DNA of 64,000 nucleotides from Streptomyces lucensis JCM 4490 (GCF_014650035.1 NZ_BMUE01000004.1:124001-188000); one strand, 5' to 3'; positions 15,400 through 25,726 are shown, counted from the first letter of the stretch. A program made the numbers and translations. Notes: generated by a model not told the origin, from the sequence alone.

Positions 15400-16644
15400 C
15401 TACTGACGTGCGAGACCGCCGGGTTCGCCGCTGCCCTGGGCCACGCGTTCCACCGCCTCGAGCACCCGGCCCGGGCCGTCCTCGCCGCGCATGTGCCGTG
15501 CGGCCCGCGCGGCGGCCCGGGTGTACTCCTGCCGCCTCACCACGAGGTCGAGCGCGGCGGTGAGCCGGTCGGTGGTGAGGGCGCGCAGCGGGATCGGGTC
15601 GGGAGCGGCTCCGAGCGAGGCGAGCCGGGTCGCCCAGAACGGCTGGTCGGCGGTGACGGGCACGGTGACCGCGGGCACCCCCGCACGCAGCGCGGCGGCC
15701 GTGGTGCCGGCTCCGGCATGGTGGACGACGGCGGCCACCCGGGGCAGCAGCAGGGTGTGCGGCACCTCGCCGATCGTGAGCACGTCGTCCCCGTCGGCGG
15801 CCAGCCCGGCGGCTCCCGACTGCAGGATGCCCCTCAGCCCGGCGCGCCGCAGGGCCGCCGCGGCGATCTCGCTCAGGCGCTCCCCCTGCCCGGCCGCCAT
15901 GCTGCCGAAGCCGACGAGAACGGGCCGGGGACCGGCCGCGAGGAAGTCCTCGACAGCGGCGGGCAGGCGCTCGCCGTCGCCGACGTGGGGCCAGAACGTG
16001 CCGGCGACCTCCAGTCCGGGCCGCCAGTCGGCGGGCCGTGGCACGAGGGCCGTGCTGAAGCCGTGCAGCACGGGCCAGTTCTCCTTCTCCCGCCGGGTGC
16101 GCGTCGCGGCGGGGGACAGCGGGGGCAGCCCGAGGCCGCCGCGCAGTTCGGCGACGGCCCGCGCGTGGACGCGGTCGGCCATGCGCAGGGCGAAACGGCC
16201 GGCCGCCCGGTTGCCGGCGCGGCCCAGCGACCGGGCCCCCGTGACAGGCGGCGGGAAATCGCCGGTCGGCGCGGTCGGCTGGAGGTACACGCCGAGGCTC
16301 GGGATGCCGGTGGCCTCGGTGAGGTGCCAGCCGAGCGGGGCCGTCGTCGCCGACAGCAGCATCAGTTCCGTGTCGTCGGAGACCGCGCCCGCGAAACCCC
16401 GGCCGAGTTCCGTGACGAAGGCGGCGGCCGTGCGCATCAGTTCCCGCGTGCCGCCGGCTCCACCGTGGGCCCGCGGATCGGCGGGCAGCGGGCTGAAGCC
16501 CAGGCCGGCGCCGTGGGCCAGGGAGGCGAAGGCCTCGGTGGTGGCCAGCGTGACCTCGTGTCCGGCACGGGCCAGGCGGGCGCCGAGGCCGGTGTAGGGC
16601 GCGACGTCGCCGCGCGATCCGGCCGTGGCGATCAGGATTCTCAT
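15400..16644 (-). CDS. GT1 family glycosyltransferase (UGT/MGT-like)
   Basis: A 414-residue GT-B fold glycosyltransferase like macrolide and sterol glycosyltransferases. The N-terminal acceptor domain begins RILIATAGSRGDVAPY and the C-terminal donor site has VGFGSMA and the signature HHAGAGTTAAAL followed by DQPFWATRL. It uses a nucleotide sugar to modify a small molecule or lipid. Its ATG (16644) overlaps the TGA of the MerR gene (ATGA), so translation is coupled to a TipA-like drug-sensing regulator. Together they suggest an inducible drug-inactivation module. No biosynthetic genes are nearby. Confidence 0.9.
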   Translation of the reverse strand: MRILIATAGSRGDVAPYTGLGARLARAGHEVTLATTEAFASLAHGAGLGFSPLPADPRAHGGAGGTRELMRTAAAFVTELGRGFAGAVSDDTELMLLSATTAPLGWHLTEATGIPSLGVYLQPTAPTGDFPPPVTGARSLGRAGNRAAGRFALRMADRVHARAVAELRGGLGLPPLSPAATRTRREKENWPVLHGFSTALVPRPADWRPGLEVAGTFWPHVGDGERLPAAVEDFLAAGPRPVLVGFGSMAAGQGERLSEIAAAALRRAGLRGILQSGAAGLAADGDDVLTIGEVPHTLLLPRVAAVVHHAGAGTTAAALRAGVPAVTVPVTADQPFWATRLASLGAAPDPIPLRALTTDRLTAALDLVVRRQEYTRAAARAARHMRGEDGPGRVLEAVERVAQGSGEPGGLARQ

Positions 16645-17441
16645 GGGTGCTCCTCGTGCTCGGTGCGGGAGCCCTCACAGCGGGAGGCGTTGGCGTGGAT
16701 CGCCTTGCTCACGTAGGCGGCGAGGCCTGGACGCTGCTGTGACGGCGGGACGAGGAGGGCGAAGGCCCGTGGGTCCGCGGCGAGGTCGTCCGCGATGCGC
16801 CGGTGCGTGTGCGGCGGGCAGGGGGTGAACCAGCGGGCGACGTGCCGGCGGTGTTCCTCGGCCAGGTCCATGCCGCGCTCGTCGTCGGCGGGCTCTTCCG
16901 CGTCGAAGGCGGCGAGCAGCCCGGTCCGCCAGGCGGCGGCCTCGTTCATCAGCCGCCGCCAGTCCTCCTTGGTGTGCGCCCCGGCCCGGGCCATCGCCTC
17001 GCGGTACGCGGCCGAGTCCCGCCACTTCAGCTGTGCCTCGGTGGCGTAACTGAGGTCGAAGGCGATCTCGCCGAAGACCTCGAAGCGCTCCTGGGGGTCG
17101 AGCGCCACGCCGGTGCGCTGCACCTCGATGGCCTGCTCGGCCACCTCCGCGAGACGCTCCAGCCGTTCGATCTCCTCCCGCAACCGCCGCTGCCGGGCCC
17201 GCAGGTGCTGCAGGGCTCCTGCCTGCGGGTCCCGGAGGATGACGGCGATCTCCTCGAGCGGGAAGCCGAGTTCCCGGTAGAAGAGGATCTGCTGCAGCCG
17301 GGCCAGGTCCGCGTCGCTGTAGAAGCGGTAGCCGGCCGGGCTGCGCTCGCCGGGCGAGAGCAGCCCGGCCTTGTCGTAGTGGTGCAGCGTCCGCACGGTC
17401 ACCCCCGCGAACGCCGCGACCTGTCCCACCGAGTAACCCAT
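16641..17441 (-). CDS. MerR family regulator, TipAL-like
   Basis: A 266-residue activator. Residues 1-75 form the MerR winged helix (YSVGQVAAFAGVTVRTLHHY). A coiled coil of Leu/Arg/Glu heptads (about 85-120) leads into a C-terminal TipAS-like domain containing WFTPCPPHTHR and the FALLVPP segment, which in TipAL binds thiopeptide antibiotics. Whether the drug-binding cysteine is conserved should be judged around WFTPCP. The ATG at 17441 (MGYSVGQ) follows GAAAGGGC; the GTG at 17465 is a less likely start. A 19-bp-spacer promoter lies upstream, as MerR activators require. Operon with the glycosyltransferase. Confidence 0.88.
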   Translation of the reverse strand: MGYSVGQVAAFAGVTVRTLHHYDKAGLLSPGERSPAGYRFYSDADLARLQQILFYRELGFPLEEIAVILRDPQAGALQHLRARQRRLREEIERLERLAEVAEQAIEVQRTGVALDPQERFEVFGEIAFDLSYATEAQLKWRDSAAYREAMARAGAHTKEDWRRLMNEAAAWRTGLLAAFDAEEPADDERGMDLAEEHRRHVARWFTPCPPHTHRRIADDLAADPRAFALLVPPSQQRPGLAAYVSKAIHANASRCEGSRTEHEEHP

Positions 17442-17465
17442 GCGCCTGCCCTTTCGTCCGGTCAC

Positions 17466-17496
17466 AGCGTCGAGCCTGACGTAGGGGGAGGGTCAA
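17466..17496 (-). promoter_or_regulatory. MerR-type promoter with 19-bp spacer
   Basis: On the minus strand TTGACC (17496-17491) and GACGCT (17471-17466) are separated by 19 nt that hold the imperfect dyad ACCCTCC/GGCT. MerR proteins act on such over-long spacers by twisting the DNA. Autoregulation of the TipA-like gene is inferred. Confidence 0.55.
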
Positions 17497-17526
17497 CCGG
17501 CGGGCCGGGGCGCGCGGGCGGGTGCC

Positions 17527-18828
17527 TCAGACCTCGTCGCGGGTCAGCGCGAGCAGCCGGTCCAGGACGCGTGGCGCGCCCGTGCGCAGGCCGTCGTGCT
17601 CGAACTCGTCGGTGACCCAGGTGCGCAGGCCGCGGATCGCGCGGGCGGTCTCCAGGGAGTGGGCGGTGTCGACGTACATGTCGTCGTGGTAGACGGCGGC
17701 GGCGACCGGCACCTCGTTGGCGGCGAGGCGCGCGGGGTCGTACAGCGGCCGCCAGTCGGTGCGGGCGGCGAGCAGGTCGGCCGTCTCGCGCAGCGGGCGC
17801 AGCGCCGGGTCGGTGTCGAACATCCAGGGATGGACCGTCTCACCCGTGAACAGCACGGGGCTGTCGCCGGCGAGTGCCTTCGCCGCGTCGAACTGCGGGA
17901 ACTCGGCGCGGACGCGCTCGGCCGCCCAGGCGGTGGGGCGGGCGTCCTGGCCGTAGATCGCCTCGTGGACGAGCGCGTAGAGGGGGTGCCCGGCGTACGA
18001 CAGCAGGGCCTGGACCTGCTCCTGGAAGGCGTCGGAGAGGGCCGGGCCGCCGGGGGCGCGCACGAAGGCGTCCTGGAGGAGGAGGTGCAGGCGGTGGCTG
18101 CCGTCGCCGGCGCCGAGCATCAGGCCGAGGGACTGGAAGGCCTCCACCGTGAGGCGGTAGCCGTTCGGCAGGGCCACGTCGTGGGTGAGGAGGTGGTCGG
18201 CGATGCGGCGGGCCCGCTCGACGTCCTGCGGGTAACGGGCGTAGTGCGCGGTGACCTTGCGTTCGACGCGCGGGTAGGCGGCGCGGTAGACGTCGTCGGC
18301 GTGGGCGTGCAGGGAGGGCAGGCCGCCGGTGACGACGGCGGTGTCCAGGCCCTCGGGGGCGAGGGACAGGTACGACACCGTGCAGAAGCCTCCGAAGCTC
18401 TGTCCGAGCACGGTCCAGGGGGCGCCCCCGGTGACCTGCGGGCGGATGGCCTCGCAGTCGCGGACGATGGAGTCGGCGCGGAAGTGGGTGAGGTAGCGGG
18501 CCTGCTCGCCGGGGCCTCCGCGCAGCGGGAGCGTCTGCCGGTTGGCGGGCGTGGAGCTGCCGGTGCCGCGCTGGTCGAGCAGCAGGACGCGGTAGTCCTC
18601 CAGGGCCCGGTCGAGCCAGGCCTGGCGTCCGACGAAACGGTTCGCCCCGAATCCGGGTCCGCCCTGGAGGTACAGCAGCCAGGGCAGGTCCCGCCCCGCC
18701 TTGTCGCTCGCGACCGTCTCCCGCGCGTACAGCTCGATGGTCTCGCCGTCCGGGTCGGCGTGGTCGAGGGGCACGGTGAAGCGGCGGTCGGTGAGGACGA
18801 CGCCGGGCTGGCGGTAGCTGAGGCTCAA
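17527..18828 (-). CDS. Proline iminopeptidase-like S33 alpha/beta hydrolase
   Basis: A 433-residue S33 peptidase-like hydrolase. The oxyanion segment is LQGGPGFGA, the LDQRGTGSS loop is typical of prolyl aminopeptidases, and GQSFGG holds nucleophile Ser144. A large helical cap follows, and FEHDGLR near the C-terminus supplies the likely catalytic histidine. The TTG at 18828 is chosen (MSLSYRQPGVVL) since GGGAG sits just upstream and the residues before it are arginine/proline-rich noise. Cytoplasmic; it would release N-terminal proline from peptides. It is divergent from lutA. Confidence 0.85.
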   Translation of the reverse strand: MSLSYRQPGVVLTDRRFTVPLDHADPDGETIELYARETVASDKAGRDLPWLLYLQGGPGFGANRFVGRQAWLDRALEDYRVLLLDQRGTGSSTPANRQTLPLRGGPGEQARYLTHFRADSIVRDCEAIRPQVTGGAPWTVLGQSFGGFCTVSYLSLAPEGLDTAVVTGGLPSLHAHADDVYRAAYPRVERKVTAHYARYPQDVERARRIADHLLTHDVALPNGYRLTVEAFQSLGLMLGAGDGSHRLHLLLQDAFVRAPGGPALSDAFQEQVQALLSYAGHPLYALVHEAIYGQDARPTAWAAERVRAEFPQFDAAKALAGDSPVLFTGETVHPWMFDTDPALRPLRETADLLAARTDWRPLYDPARLAANEVPVAAAVYHDDMYVDTAHSLETARAIRGLRTWVTDEFEHDGLRTGAPRVLDRLLALTRDEV

Positions 18829-19019
18829 CGGGTCTCCCGGGACGGAGGGGACGGACGCGTTCCAGTTCAGCACACGGCCCCGCGCGGCCCCGCCCCGGGA
18901 CCGCCGGTGAGCTGACCGGCCGTTCAGCGGGCGGCCGGGGCGCGGCTCGCCGTCCGGTGGTCCGCCCCCGGCGCGCCGACTAACCTGCACTCGTCCGATG
19001 GCCGACCCTGGGAGCCGCG

Positions 19020-19775
19020 ATGCGTGTCGCCCTGTTCCTGACCTGTGTCAACGACACGCTCTACCCGGACACCGGCCGTGCCGTGGTCGCGCTGCTGAGC
19101 AGACTGGGGGTCGACGTCGACTTCCCGATGGGCCAGACCTGCTGCGGGCAGGCCCACTACAACACCGGCTACCGCCACGAGGCCGAGCCGCTCGCCCGGC
19201 ACTTCGCCGACGTCTTCCGCGGGTACGACGCGATCGTGACACCGTCCGGATCCTGCGGGGCGATGGTGCGGGAGCTGTATCCGCGGATGGGCGAGCGGGC
19301 GCGCGCCGAGGGACGCGGGGACTCCCTCGCCGCCGCCTTGGCGCCGGTGGTCCACAGGACCTACGAACTCACCGAGTTCCTGGTGGACGTGCTGGGCGTG
19401 ACGGACGTCGGCGCCTGCTATCCGCACCGGGTCACCTACCACCCCACCTGCCACGGCCTGCGCGGCCTGGGACTCGGCGACCGGCCCCGGCGGCTGCTGG
19501 AGGCCGTCAGGGGGCTGGAGCTGGTCGAGCTGCCGGGCGCCGACGAGTGCTGCGGGTTCGGCGGCACGTTCGCGCTGAAGAACGCCGAGGTGTCGGCGGC
19601 GATGGGCGCGGACAAGGTGCGCAACGCCGAGTCGACGGGCGCGGAGGTGCTGTGCGCGGCCGACAACTCCTGTCTCATGCACATCGGCGGCACGATGAGC
19701 CGGCTGCGGACGGGCATGCGGCCGGTGCACATCGCGGAGATCCTGGCGAGCACTCAGGAGGAAGCGGCGGCATGA
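19020..19775 (+). CDS. lutA: L-lactate oxidation Fe-S protein LutA
   Basis: A 251-residue CCG-domain protein, subunit A of the LutABC lactate utilisation complex that oxidises L-lactate to pyruvate. Two cysteine-rich CCG motifs are present: GQTCCGQAHYN near residue 40 and ADECCGFGGTF near 180, together with THPTCH-like HPTCHGLRG, which form the Fe-S/heterodisulfide-type site. ATG 19020 follows GGGAGCC. Its stop overlaps the lutB start (ATGA at 19772-19775), so the three genes form one translationally coupled operon. A TAACCT -10-like element precedes it at about 18981. Confidence 0.93.
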   Translation: MRVALFLTCVNDTLYPDTGRAVVALLSRLGVDVDFPMGQTCCGQAHYNTGYRHEAEPLARHFADVFRGYDAIVTPSGSCGAMVRELYPRMGERARAEGRGDSLAAALAPVVHRTYELTEFLVDVLGVTDVGACYPHRVTYHPTCHGLRGLGLGDRPRRLLEAVRGLELVELPGADECCGFGGTFALKNAEVSAAMGADKVRNAESTGAEVLCAADNSCLMHIGGTMSRLRTGMRPVHIAEILASTQEEAAA

Positions 19776-21250
19776 GCGGAACGTTCGTCGGCATGCCGGC
19801 CTTCCCCGTGGCCGCGCGGGAAGCCGTCCACGACGCCACCCTGCGCGGCAACCTGCGGCACGCCACCCACACGATCCGCGCCAAACGGGCCCGGGCGGTG
19901 GGCGAGTTGTCCGACTGGGCGCGGCTGCGGGAGGCGGGACGCCGGATCAAGGACCACACCCTGCGCCATCTCGACCGGTATCTCGTCCAGCTGGAGGAGT
20001 CGGTCACCGCGGCCGGCGGTACGGTCCACTGGGCCGCCGACGCGGCCGAGGCGAACCGGATCGTGACCGCACTGGTCAAGGCGACCGGCGAGTCGGAGGT
20101 CGTCAAGGTCAAGTCGATGGCCACGCAGGAGATCGGCCTCAACGAGGCCCTGGAGGCGGAGGGCGTCCGCGCCTACGAGACCGATCTCGCCGAACTGATC
20201 GTGCAGTTGGGCAAGGACCGCCCCTCGCACATCCTGGTGCCGGCCATCCACCGCAACCGCGGCGAGATCCGGGACGTCTTCGTGCGCGAGATGGGCGCGT
20301 GGGGCCGCCCGGCCCCCGAGGGGCTGACGGACGCGCCCGCCGAACTCGCCGAGGCCGCCCGGCTGCACCTGCGGGAGAAGTTCCTGCGCGCCAAGGTCGG
20401 CGTCTGTGGCGCGAACTTCATGGTCGCCGAGACCGGAACGCTCGTCGTCGTGGAGTCGGAGGGCAACGGCCGGATGTGCCTGACCCTGCCGGAGACGCTG
20501 ATCGCGGTCGCCGGCATCGAGAAGGTGGTGCCGTCCTGGCGGGACCTGGAGGTCTTCCTGCAGACGCTCCCCCGCTCCTCCACCGCCGAGCGCATGAACC
20601 CGTACACGAGCACGTGGACCGGTACCGCCGACGAGGACGGGCCGCGCGCCTTCCACCTGGTCCTGCTCGACAACGGCCGTACCGACGCCCTCGCCGACCG
20701 GGTCGGCCGCCAGGCCCTGCGGTGCATCCGCTGCTCGGCCTGCCTGAACGTCTGCCCCGTCTACGAGCGCGCGGGCGGGCACGCCTACGGTTCCGTGTAC
20801 CCCGGTCCGATCGGCGCCGTCCTCAGCCCCCAGCTCCGGGGCACCGCGAGCGAGATCGACGCCTCGCTGCCCTACGCCTCCTCCCTGTGCGGGGCGTGCT
20901 ACGAGGTGTGCCCCGTCGCCATCGACATCCCCGAGGTGCTGGTGCACCTGCGGGAGCGGGTGGCGCAGGGCGGCCCGGCGGTACGGGAGGGCAACCGGGT
21001 CGTCCTGCGGCCCGCCAGGGGGCACGCCGCCGAGCGGGCGGCCATGCGGGCCGCGGGCTGGGTCTTCGCCCGCCCGCGCGCCCTGCGCGCCGGCCAGCGG
21101 CTCGCCTCCCGCACCCGCCGGCTGCACCCCCGTACCCTGCCGGGCCCGGGCAGGGCGTGGAGCGGCGCCCGGGACCTGCCGGCCGTGCCGGTGGAGCCGT
21201 TCCGGGACTGGTGGCAGCGCACGCGCGGCGGAAAGGACGGCGGAAGGTGA
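19772..21250 (+). CDS. lutB: L-lactate oxidation Fe-S protein LutB
   Basis: A 492-residue LutB/YkgF-type protein. The N-terminal two thirds is a LUD-domain (VGVCGANFMVAETGTL, EGNGRMCLTLPE). The C-terminal part has two ferredoxin-like [4Fe-4S] motifs, CIRCSACLNVCPVY and CGACYEVCPVAIDIP. It transfers electrons from lactate oxidation. The ATG at 19772 overlaps the lutA stop; its own TGA overlaps the lutC GTG. The C-terminal tail after about 420 is basic and variable, as in the family. Length matches LutB homologues. Confidence 0.94.
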   Translation: MSGTFVGMPAFPVAAREAVHDATLRGNLRHATHTIRAKRARAVGELSDWARLREAGRRIKDHTLRHLDRYLVQLEESVTAAGGTVHWAADAAEANRIVTALVKATGESEVVKVKSMATQEIGLNEALEAEGVRAYETDLAELIVQLGKDRPSHILVPAIHRNRGEIRDVFVREMGAWGRPAPEGLTDAPAELAEAARLHLREKFLRAKVGVCGANFMVAETGTLVVVESEGNGRMCLTLPETLIAVAGIEKVVPSWRDLEVFLQTLPRSSTAERMNPYTSTWTGTADEDGPRAFHLVLLDNGRTDALADRVGRQALRCIRCSACLNVCPVYERAGGHAYGSVYPGPIGAVLSPQLRGTASEIDASLPYASSLCGACYEVCPVAIDIPEVLVHLRERVAQGGPAVREGNRVVLRPARGHAAERAAMRAAGWVFARPRALRAGQRLASRTRRLHPRTLPGPGRAWSGARDLPAVPVEPFRDWWQRTRGGKDGGR

Positions 21251-21888
21251 GCGACAGGGAACGGGTCCTGGGCCGGGTGCGGCGCGCGCTCGCCGACGTG
21301 ACGCCGGACGATCGGCCGTACGAGGCGGCCGTGGAACGGGACTACCTGCGCGAGCACGGGGAGCGTACGGCTGAGCGTACGGTGGAGCTGCTGGCGGAGA
21401 ACCTGGCGGACTACCGGGCGATCGTGCACCGCTGCGGACGGGCCGAACTCCCCTCCCTCATCGGCCGGTTGCTGGCCGGGCGCGAGGCGGGATCGGTGCT
21501 GGTGCCGCCGGGGCTGGAGCCGGGCTGGCTGGCCGGGACGGACGCCGTCCGGGTGCCCGACCGGGCCGGGAGCACACCGCACGAGCTGGACCGGGTGGAC
21601 AGCGTGGTGACGGGCTGCGCGGTCGCGATCGCCGAGACCGGCACGATCGTGCTCGACGGCGGCCCCGGCCAGGGGCGCCGCCGGATCAGTCTCGTCCCCG
21701 ACCACCACATCTGTGTCGTCCGGGTCCCCGGACAGGTGGTCTCCTCGGTGCCGCGGGCCCTCGAACGACTCGACCCCGCCCGTCCGTCGACCTGGATCTC
21801 CGGCCCGTCGGCCACCAGCGACATCGAGCTGGACCGGGTGGAGGGCGTGCACGGCCCGCGGACGCTGGAGGTGATCCTGCTCGGCTGA
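21247..21888 (+). CDS. lutC: L-lactate oxidation protein LutC
   Basis: A 213-residue LUD-domain protein, third member of the LutABC complex. Characteristic segments are GCAVAIAETGTIVLDGGPGQGRR (shown in part: AETGTIVLD), SLVPDHHICVV and the C-terminal SGPSATSDIELDRVEGVHGP. The GTG start at 21247 lies in the GTGA overlap with the lutB stop. It binds no obvious Fe-S cluster and is thought to complete the lactate dehydrogenase complex. Position and order A-B-C match the known operon. Confidence 0.94.
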   Translation: MSDRERVLGRVRRALADVTPDDRPYEAAVERDYLREHGERTAERTVELLAENLADYRAIVHRCGRAELPSLIGRLLAGREAGSVLVPPGLEPGWLAGTDAVRVPDRAGSTPHELDRVDSVVTGCAVAIAETGTIVLDGGPGQGRRRISLVPDHHICVVRVPGQVVSSVPRALERLDPARPSTWISGPSATSDIELDRVEGVHGPRTLEVILLG

Positions 21889-21933
21889 GGCGGACGTGCC
21901 GTGGCCGGGCCGGGGCCCCACCCTGCGGAACAC

Positions 21934-21964
21934 GTGACAGCGAGGGTGAACAAGCGCTTAGATA
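21934..21964 (+). promoter_or_regulatory. Putative promoter of moxR-VWA operon
   Basis: GTGACA (21934-21939) and TAGATA (21959-21964) with a 19-nt spacer, 48 nt before the TTG start. The spacer ends in the palindrome AAGCGCTT (21952-21959), overlapping the -10 element and so a candidate operator. Confidence 0.4.
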
Positions 21965-22011
21965 GTGGCGGTCGATACGGCCCCGCTCCCCCGACCCCAT
22001 CGGAGGCCCCG

Positions 22012-22865
<854 letters not shown>

Positions 22866-22869
<4 letters not shown>

Positions 22870-24218
22870 CCGGTGTCGCCGAGCGGATCACCGGCCTGGT
22901 CGGGGCGCTGCGCGCGCACGGGGTGCGGATCGGCACCGGGGAGAGCGTGGACGCGGCCCGCGCGGTGGAGGCGCTCGGCTTCGCGGACCGGGAACTGCTG
23001 CGTGAGGGCCTGGCCGCGACCTTGCTGCACGGCGCCGCCCAGCGGGCGGTGTTCGACCCGGTCTTCGACCTGTACTTCCCGCGCGGCGTCGGCGGCCCGG
23101 CGGAGGGCACCGCGGACCGTGAAGCGCTGCGTGACCGGCTCGCACGGGCGCTGGCTGCCGACGACCGTGCCCTGATGGCCCGGCTGGCGGCGGAGGCGGT
23201 CGACGGCCTGGGCGGCTACGGGAGTTCACCGGGCTCGGACGGCTGGTCGGCGTACCAGACCCTCGAACGGCTGCGCCCGCAGACGCTTCTCGCCCGGGTG
23301 CGGGCGGACGTGCGGGGCCGGGGTGGCGGCGGTGCGGCGTTCGCGGACCGGCTGCTGGACGACGAGATCCGGCGCCGGATCGAGGAGTTCCGGCGCCTGG
23401 TCGGGGCGGAGGCGCGGCGCCGGGTCGCCGAGCGGCGCGGACGCGACGAGATCGCACGGCGCGGTGTCCGGCCGACCGCCGACCGGGTCGACTTCCTGTC
23501 CGCCGACCGTGACCAGCTGGCCGAGCTGCGCAGGACCGTGTGGCCGCTGGCGCGCAAACTGGCCACCCGTCTCGCCGCGCGCCGCCGGCGGGCCGCGCGC
23601 GGCACGATCGACCTGCGCCGCACCCTGCGCTCCTCGCTGTCCACGGGCGGGGTGCCGATGCGGCCGGTGCTGCGCCGGCGCCGCCCGGTCCGCCCCGAAC
23701 TGGTGCTGCTGTGCGACGTGTCCGGCTCGGTGTCCGGCTTCTCGGACTTCACGATGCTGCTGGTGCAGGCCCTGCACGACCAGTTCGGCAAGGTCCGCGT
23801 GTTCGCCTTCGTCAACCGGCTCGACGAGGTCACCGGCCTGATCGACCACGGCCGCGCCGACCCCGACGGGCTCGGCGCCCGCATCCGTGCCGAGGCCACG
23901 CTCACCGGGTGGCACGGCAGCAGCGACTACGGCATGGCGCTGGGCGAGTTCGCCGAGCGGTACGGCGACGCGGTGGGCCCGCGCACGACGGTGTTCGTCC
24001 TCGGCGACGCCCGTACGAACATGAACGACCCCAACCTGCCGGCCGTCCGCGACATCGCCCGGCGCGCCCGCCGCCTGTACTGGCTGAACCCCGAGCCGCG
24101 CGCCCGGTGGGGCACCGGCGACTCGGCGGCGCCCGCCTACGCCGAGCTGGCCGAGATGCACGAGTGCCGCACCGCCCGGCAGCTCGGCGCGCTGGTCTCC
24201 CGGCTGCTCCCGGTGTGA
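22866..24218 (+). CDS. VWA domain protein, CoxE-like
   Basis: A 450-residue protein of the CoxE/VWA group that partners MoxR ATPases. The N-terminal 250 residues are helical and Arg-rich. A von Willebrand factor A domain follows, with a complete MIDAS motif DVSGSVS (Asp284, Ser286, Ser288) and later GTTLxG-like and FVLGDARTN segments. The GTG start at 22866 overlaps the moxR stop (GTGA), so the two are coupled. The pair may activate a metalloenzyme such as a molybdenum enzyme; no candidate is adjacent. Confidence 0.9.
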
Positions 24219-24224
24219 CCCGGG

Positions 24225-24250
24225 GCGGCCGGCCGTGCCCGGCCGGCCGC
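24225..24250. terminator. Hairpin terminator between VWA and cupin genes
   Basis: GCGGCCGGCCG and CGGCCGGCCGC form 11 perfect pairs around a 4-nt loop (TGCC). It starts 7 nt after the VWA stop and lies 27 nt before the convergent cupin stop, so it can act in both directions. Confidence 0.6.
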
Positions 24251-24276
24251 CCGCGGCAGGGACCGTCCGACGGGCA

Positions 24277-24633
24277 CTACTCCTTGGCGTACTCGTTCGC
24301 CATGGTCCCGGCGAAGTCGTAGACCACGACCTGCTCGTCACCCACCACCCAGGCGTCGTGGCCGGGCGGGCACACGAAGACGTCGCCGGGGCCGAGCTCG
24401 CTCTCGCCCCCGTCGTCCATCCGGATGCGCATCCGTCCCTGCGCCACGAATCCGTTGTGGTGGACCATGCAGCTGGCGGTGCCCGCGATCGGGGCCACGG
24501 ACTGGGACCAGCGCCAGCCCGGTTCGAAGGTGCCCACGGCGAAGTCGAGTCCGGTCAGGTGGAGGGCTTCGAGGTGGCCGCGGGGGAAGTCGCGCCGTTC
24601 GTCCGGCTTCTCGACCGTCTTCACTTCCAGCAT
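24277..24633 (-). CDS. Small cupin-domain protein
   Basis: A 118-residue single-domain cupin. The core has MVHHNGFVAQGRM and GPGDVFVCPPGHDAW, matching the two cupin motifs that hold a metal and a small ligand; FEPGWRWSQSVAP resembles a signalling or sensor cupin. No catalytic assignment is possible. ATG at 24633 follows GAGGACACC. No membrane segment. It sits between the VWA gene and a LysR gene and may be co-oriented with the latter, though 150 nt apart. Confidence 0.85.
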   Translation of the reverse strand: MLEVKTVEKPDERRDFPRGHLEALHLTGLDFAVGTFEPGWRWSQSVAPIAGTASCMVHHNGFVAQGRMRIRMDDGGESELGPGDVFVCPPGHDAWVVGDEQVVVYDFAGTMANEYAKE

Positions 24634-24786
24634 GACGGTGTCCTCCGCCCCGGCCGCTGACCGCGGCCGGGGCCGGCCCGCGCCCCCCGGCGGCCTCCGA
24701 CGGCACCGGCGCTGCGGCGGCGGCCGTACCCCACGCATCCATCGTGGGTCCGGCCACCGGCGGCCGCCATCCGGCCCGGCGCCGGG

Positions 24787-25707
24787 TCACCAGGTGCGTG
24801 CCGCCCGCAGCAGCAGCGCGCGGACCCGGGCCACGTCGGGGTTGTCGCAGACGCCGGGGCGCTGGACGAGGAAGCCGGTGTTGATCGGGGGGTCCTCCGG
24901 TTCCAGCAGGGCCACCAGCGCGCCGGTCTCCAGCAGGTGCCGGCACAGATAGCGGGGCAGCACGCCGAAGCCGGCGCCCGCGGCCACCGCCGCGAGTACT
25001 CCGCGCAGGTCGGGCACGGTCACGGCGGCGGTGCGGGACAGGCGACGGCCGAAGACGTGGCGCCAGTAGCGGCGGGCGATCGGCAGGTCCTCCGCGTAGG
25101 TGATCAGCGGGACATCGTGCAGGGCGGCCGGCCACTCGGCGGCCGGCCGATCCGTCAGCCGTTCGGCCCAGGCCGGGGCGGCGACCAGGACGAACTCCTC
25201 GTCGGTGAGCGCGACGGCGCGCAGGGCGCGGCCCCGGGGACGGGTGGTGGCGATCACGAGGTCGTACCGCCCGGCTCGCAGCTCAGCCAGGAGCGGGTCG
25301 GTCAGCCCGGTCGACACGCGTAGCCGTACGCCCTCGGCGACCAGCGGGGCGAGCGCCGGCAGGACGGTGGTGCACAGCAGTTCGGCGGGGCCGGCCAGAT
25401 GGACGGGCTCGGCCCGGGCGCCCGCCGGCGGGGTGGGCCCGGCGACGGCGGCCAGCTCGTCCAGGGGCGCGGCGATCCGGGCGGCGAGTTCGTCGGCCAC
25501 CGGGGTCGGGGCGACCCCGCGCGGGAGCCGTTCGAACAGCTCCCGGCCGGTCTGCCGTTCCAGCGCGCGCATCTGCGTCGTCACCGTCGGCTGCGACAGG
25601 CCCAGCAGCCGGGCGGCGCCGGTGAAGGAGCCGGAGCGGTACACCGCGAGGAAGGTGCGCAGCAGGTTGAGGTCGAGGGATGCGGTCTCCACGGGTCCGA
25701 GTATCAC
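24787..25707 (-). CDS. LysR family transcriptional regulator (divergent from PfpI-like gene)
   Basis: A 306-residue LysR-type regulator. The N-terminal winged helix is LDLNLLRTFLAVYRSGSFTG and the recognition helix SQPTVTTQMRALE. The C-terminal periplasmic-binding-protein-like sensor domain spans about 95-300. The GTG at 25707 is used; an in-frame GTG at 25692 would give METASLDLNLL and cannot be excluded. It is divergent from the DJ-1/PfpI gene, with a long inverted repeat between them, the usual arrangement of a LysR activator with its target. Confidence 0.9.
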   Translation of the reverse strand: MILGPVETASLDLNLLRTFLAVYRSGSFTGAARLLGLSQPTVTTQMRALERQTGRELFERLPRGVAPTPVADELAARIAAPLDELAAVAGPTPPAGARAEPVHLAGPAELLCTTVLPALAPLVAEGVRLRVSTGLTDPLLAELRAGRYDLVIATTRPRGRALRAVALTDEEFVLVAAPAWAERLTDRPAAEWPAALHDVPLITYAEDLPIARRYWRHVFGRRLSRTAAVTVPDLRGVLAAVAAGAGFGVLPRYLCRHLLETGALVALLEPEDPPINTGFLVQRPGVCDNPDVARVRALLLRAARTW

Positions 25708-25726
25708 CGGCCGTATTCCCGCAGAG

